Assembly: GCF_000702265.1 (NCBI RefSeq) | Contig: NZ_JNKZ01000007.1 | Location: forward strand, 1 to 64,000 | Source of the DNA: Butyrivibrio sp. NC2002 | Lineage (GTDB): Bacteria > Bacillota > Clostridia > Lachnospirales > Lachnospiraceae | DNA length: 64,000 nt | Direction of reading: 5' to 3' | In this document: piece by piece, positions 63,173-64,000 of the stretch | How the letters are laid out: every line of letters starts with the position of its first letter | Position numbering within the stretch: position 1 is the stretch's first letter | Position numbers and translations under genes: made by a program | The notes under the pieces: generated by a model | The model's database searches: none | What the model was told of the DNA's origin: nothing | The model's input: the letters and a program-made list of their open reading frames with translations, nothing else

Positions 63173-63243
63173 GCAGGATTAGTACATCGGTAGTATATCA
63201 GCTTCCCAAGCTGAGGAGGCGGGTTCGATTCCCGTATCCTGCT
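63173..63243 (+). tRNA. tRNA-Gly (anticodon CCC)
   Basis: Cloverleaf folds: acceptor GCAGGAT/ATCCTGC, D stem GTAC/GTAT, anticodon stem TCAGC/GCTGA with loop TTCCCAA (anticodon CCC), T arm GCGGG/CCCGT with TTCGATT, and discriminator T as usual for bacterial tRNA-Gly. CCA is not encoded. Confidence 0.92.
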
Positions 63244-63255
63244 TTCTTTTATAAC

Positions 63256-63372
63256 TTCTTGCGGGCAAAAGCGGAAATCGCCCGCAAGAATCCTGCTTTG
63301 CAGGACACGCCCCTCGCTTCGCGAGGACCTAGTCCAGTACGATTATTGTTTTTCTGATGAAAAACAATAATC
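63256..63372 (+). repeat. Four consecutive perfect hairpins downstream of tRNA-Gly
   Basis: TTCTTGCGGGC/GCCCGCAAGAA (63256-63290), TCCTGC/GCAGGA (63291-63305), CCTCGC/GCGAGG with TTC loop (63312-63326) and GATTATTGTTTTTC/GAAAAACAATAATC with TGAT loop (63341-63372) lie back to back. The first three are GC-rich against an AT-rich background. There is a weak T run after the last one (63380s). It may be a structured RNA, a processing or termination region, or a palindromic repeat cluster. Confidence 0.75.
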
Positions 63373-63449
63373 TATGCCTTTTTAGCTATGATTTGTTTGT
63401 AAGCTTTTGACATAATCTTGTTAGAGCCTTAATTCTTCTAAAAAATAGC

Positions 63450-63478
63450 TTGAAAAATGGTAATAAAAATACTATATT
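63450..63478 (+). promoter_or_regulatory. Promoter before a terminator-like hairpin
   Basis: TTGAAA (63450-63455), a 17-nt spacer and TATATT (63473-63478) predict a start near 63485. The next element is the terminator hairpin at 63492, which leaves a very short RNA or an attenuated leader for the gene at 63609. Confidence 0.5.
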
Positions 63479-63491
63479 AAATTCATAAGTT

Positions 63492-63530
63492 GGGAGGACA
63501 TCTATTGGGTGACCTCTCATTTTTTTTCTT
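63492..63530 (+). terminator. Terminator or attenuator hairpin upstream of the last gene
   Basis: GGGAGG (63492-63497) can pair with CCTCTC (63513-63518), followed by ATTTTTTTT. It lies between a promoter and the gene at 63609. Beyond it, CATAGG/CCTATG makes a small second hairpin at about 63537-63554. Confidence 0.6.
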
Positions 63531-63608
63531 TTTTTCATAGGAAATGCCTATGGAACTTATTTTTGTATATAAAAGACTTTTTTATTATGCTAAATCATTG
63601 AGGATACT

Positions 63609-64000
63609 ATGGAATTTGCTTATCAATTTGATGTGGCCGGAATACTGGTTATTCTTACAAGTTTAGTATGTGCTTGGGTGCGCCCCAAACTACTTGATAA
63701 TTTCACAATCAATTTAAAACTTCTGATTGTGCTGTCAATTGCTTATGTTCTTACAGATGGCTCAACCAGTATCCTTTTGCAACTTAAAGATCCGCGCCTT
63801 TACTATTTTACATATGGACTTCTTATACTTTACTTTGCGGTATTGTTTTTGTTTCCTTTCAGAGCAACCATGTATTTCTATGAATTGTGTGGTGAAAAGC
63901 CCAACGAGATCTTGCTCAGAGGCACATTATTTGTGATGCTTTCACTTGCCGTCTTTGGCAACATTTTCTTTAACTTTTTCTTTTCACTCGATAGGGAGAC
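63609..64000 (+). CDS. Membrane protein, N-terminal part (runs off the window)
   Basis: An open frame of 130 codons from the ATG at 63609, preceded by GAGG, with no stop before the window edge. It is strongly hydrophobic with about four membrane helices (VAGILVILTSLVCAWV; IVLSIAYVLTDGSTSILL; LILYFAVLFLFPF; FVMLSLAVFGNIFF). Similar N-termini belong to membrane-anchored signalling proteins such as GGDEF or EAL enzymes, but the output domain lies outside the window, so the call is open. Confidence 0.65.
   Translation, partial: MEFAYQFDVAGILVILTSLVCAWVRPKLLDNFTINLKLLIVLSIAYVLTDGSTSILLQLKDPRLYYFTYGLLILYFAVLFLFPFRATMYFYELCGEKPNEILLRGTLFVMLSLAVFGNIFFNFFFSLDRE

Overview
The window looks like a chromosomal segment of a Gram-positive, AT-rich, motile anaerobe of the Lachnospiraceae, most likely Butyrivibrio or a close relative. 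This is inferred from the sequence alone: purine-rich Shine-Dalgarno sites before most genes, lipoprotein and sortase substrates, chemotaxis and flagellin-like genes, a GH120-type beta-xylosidase, and small families such as DUF6472 and a DUF6320-like zinc-ribbon protein. The 3' end of a 23S rRNA gene opens the window; no prophage, transposase or CRISPR array was seen.

Layout. 1-300 is the 23S 3' end, with no 5S before the terminator. 504-4839 is an FecCD/BtuCDF-type uptake transporter plus a GNAT-esterase fusion. 5082-9100 holds cheV and a 999-residue acidic repeat membrane protein, followed by hisH-hisF, a DUF975 protein, ung, a lysA-like gene and a degenerate Xer-type recombinase. 14643-21939 carries a DAHP synthase (minus strand), an L,D-transpeptidase, a chemoreceptor, a papain-like protease and a serpin. 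22037-30303 has a small unknown gene, a PilZ protein, an operon of C39-like protein, heparinase-like protein and heterodimeric ABC exporter, and a short flagellin-like gene. 30306-42253 has apbE, an AP2/HNH-like protein, thrC, citrate synthase, an M24 peptidase, 6S RNA, an EAL-HDOD protein, an aminotransferase and a YgiQ-type radical SAM protein. 42547-50938 has two convergent CDF transporters, an SNF2 ATPase, mntP, a NUDIX hydrolase, a YggS-type PLP protein and a diguanylate cyclase. 51168-57118 is a GH120 / acyltransferase / zinc-ribbon / esterase operon. 57179-62519 is a sortase B with its LPXTG substrate and unknown envelope genes. The end holds mscL, tRNA-Gly(CCC), a run of hairpins and the start of a membrane-protein gene.

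How it works together. Several themes recur: c-di-GMP signalling (GGDEF, PilZ, degenerate EAL-HDOD), motility and chemotaxis (CheV, MCP, flagellin-like protein), cell-surface assembly (L,D-transpeptidase, sortase, lipoproteins), metal handling (CDF pair, MntP, uptake ABC system) and xylan-derived sugar use (GH120 operon). Most other genes are housekeeping.

The most unusual signals are non-coding. One is a 97-bp leader present in two identical copies, directly upstream of ung and of the yggS homologue. The other is an independent pair of about 86-bp elements, after the protease gene and after ygiQ, whose two hairpins differ by compensatory base changes. Both families begin with the same GGGAGG box and look like undescribed structured RNA or mini-mobile elements.
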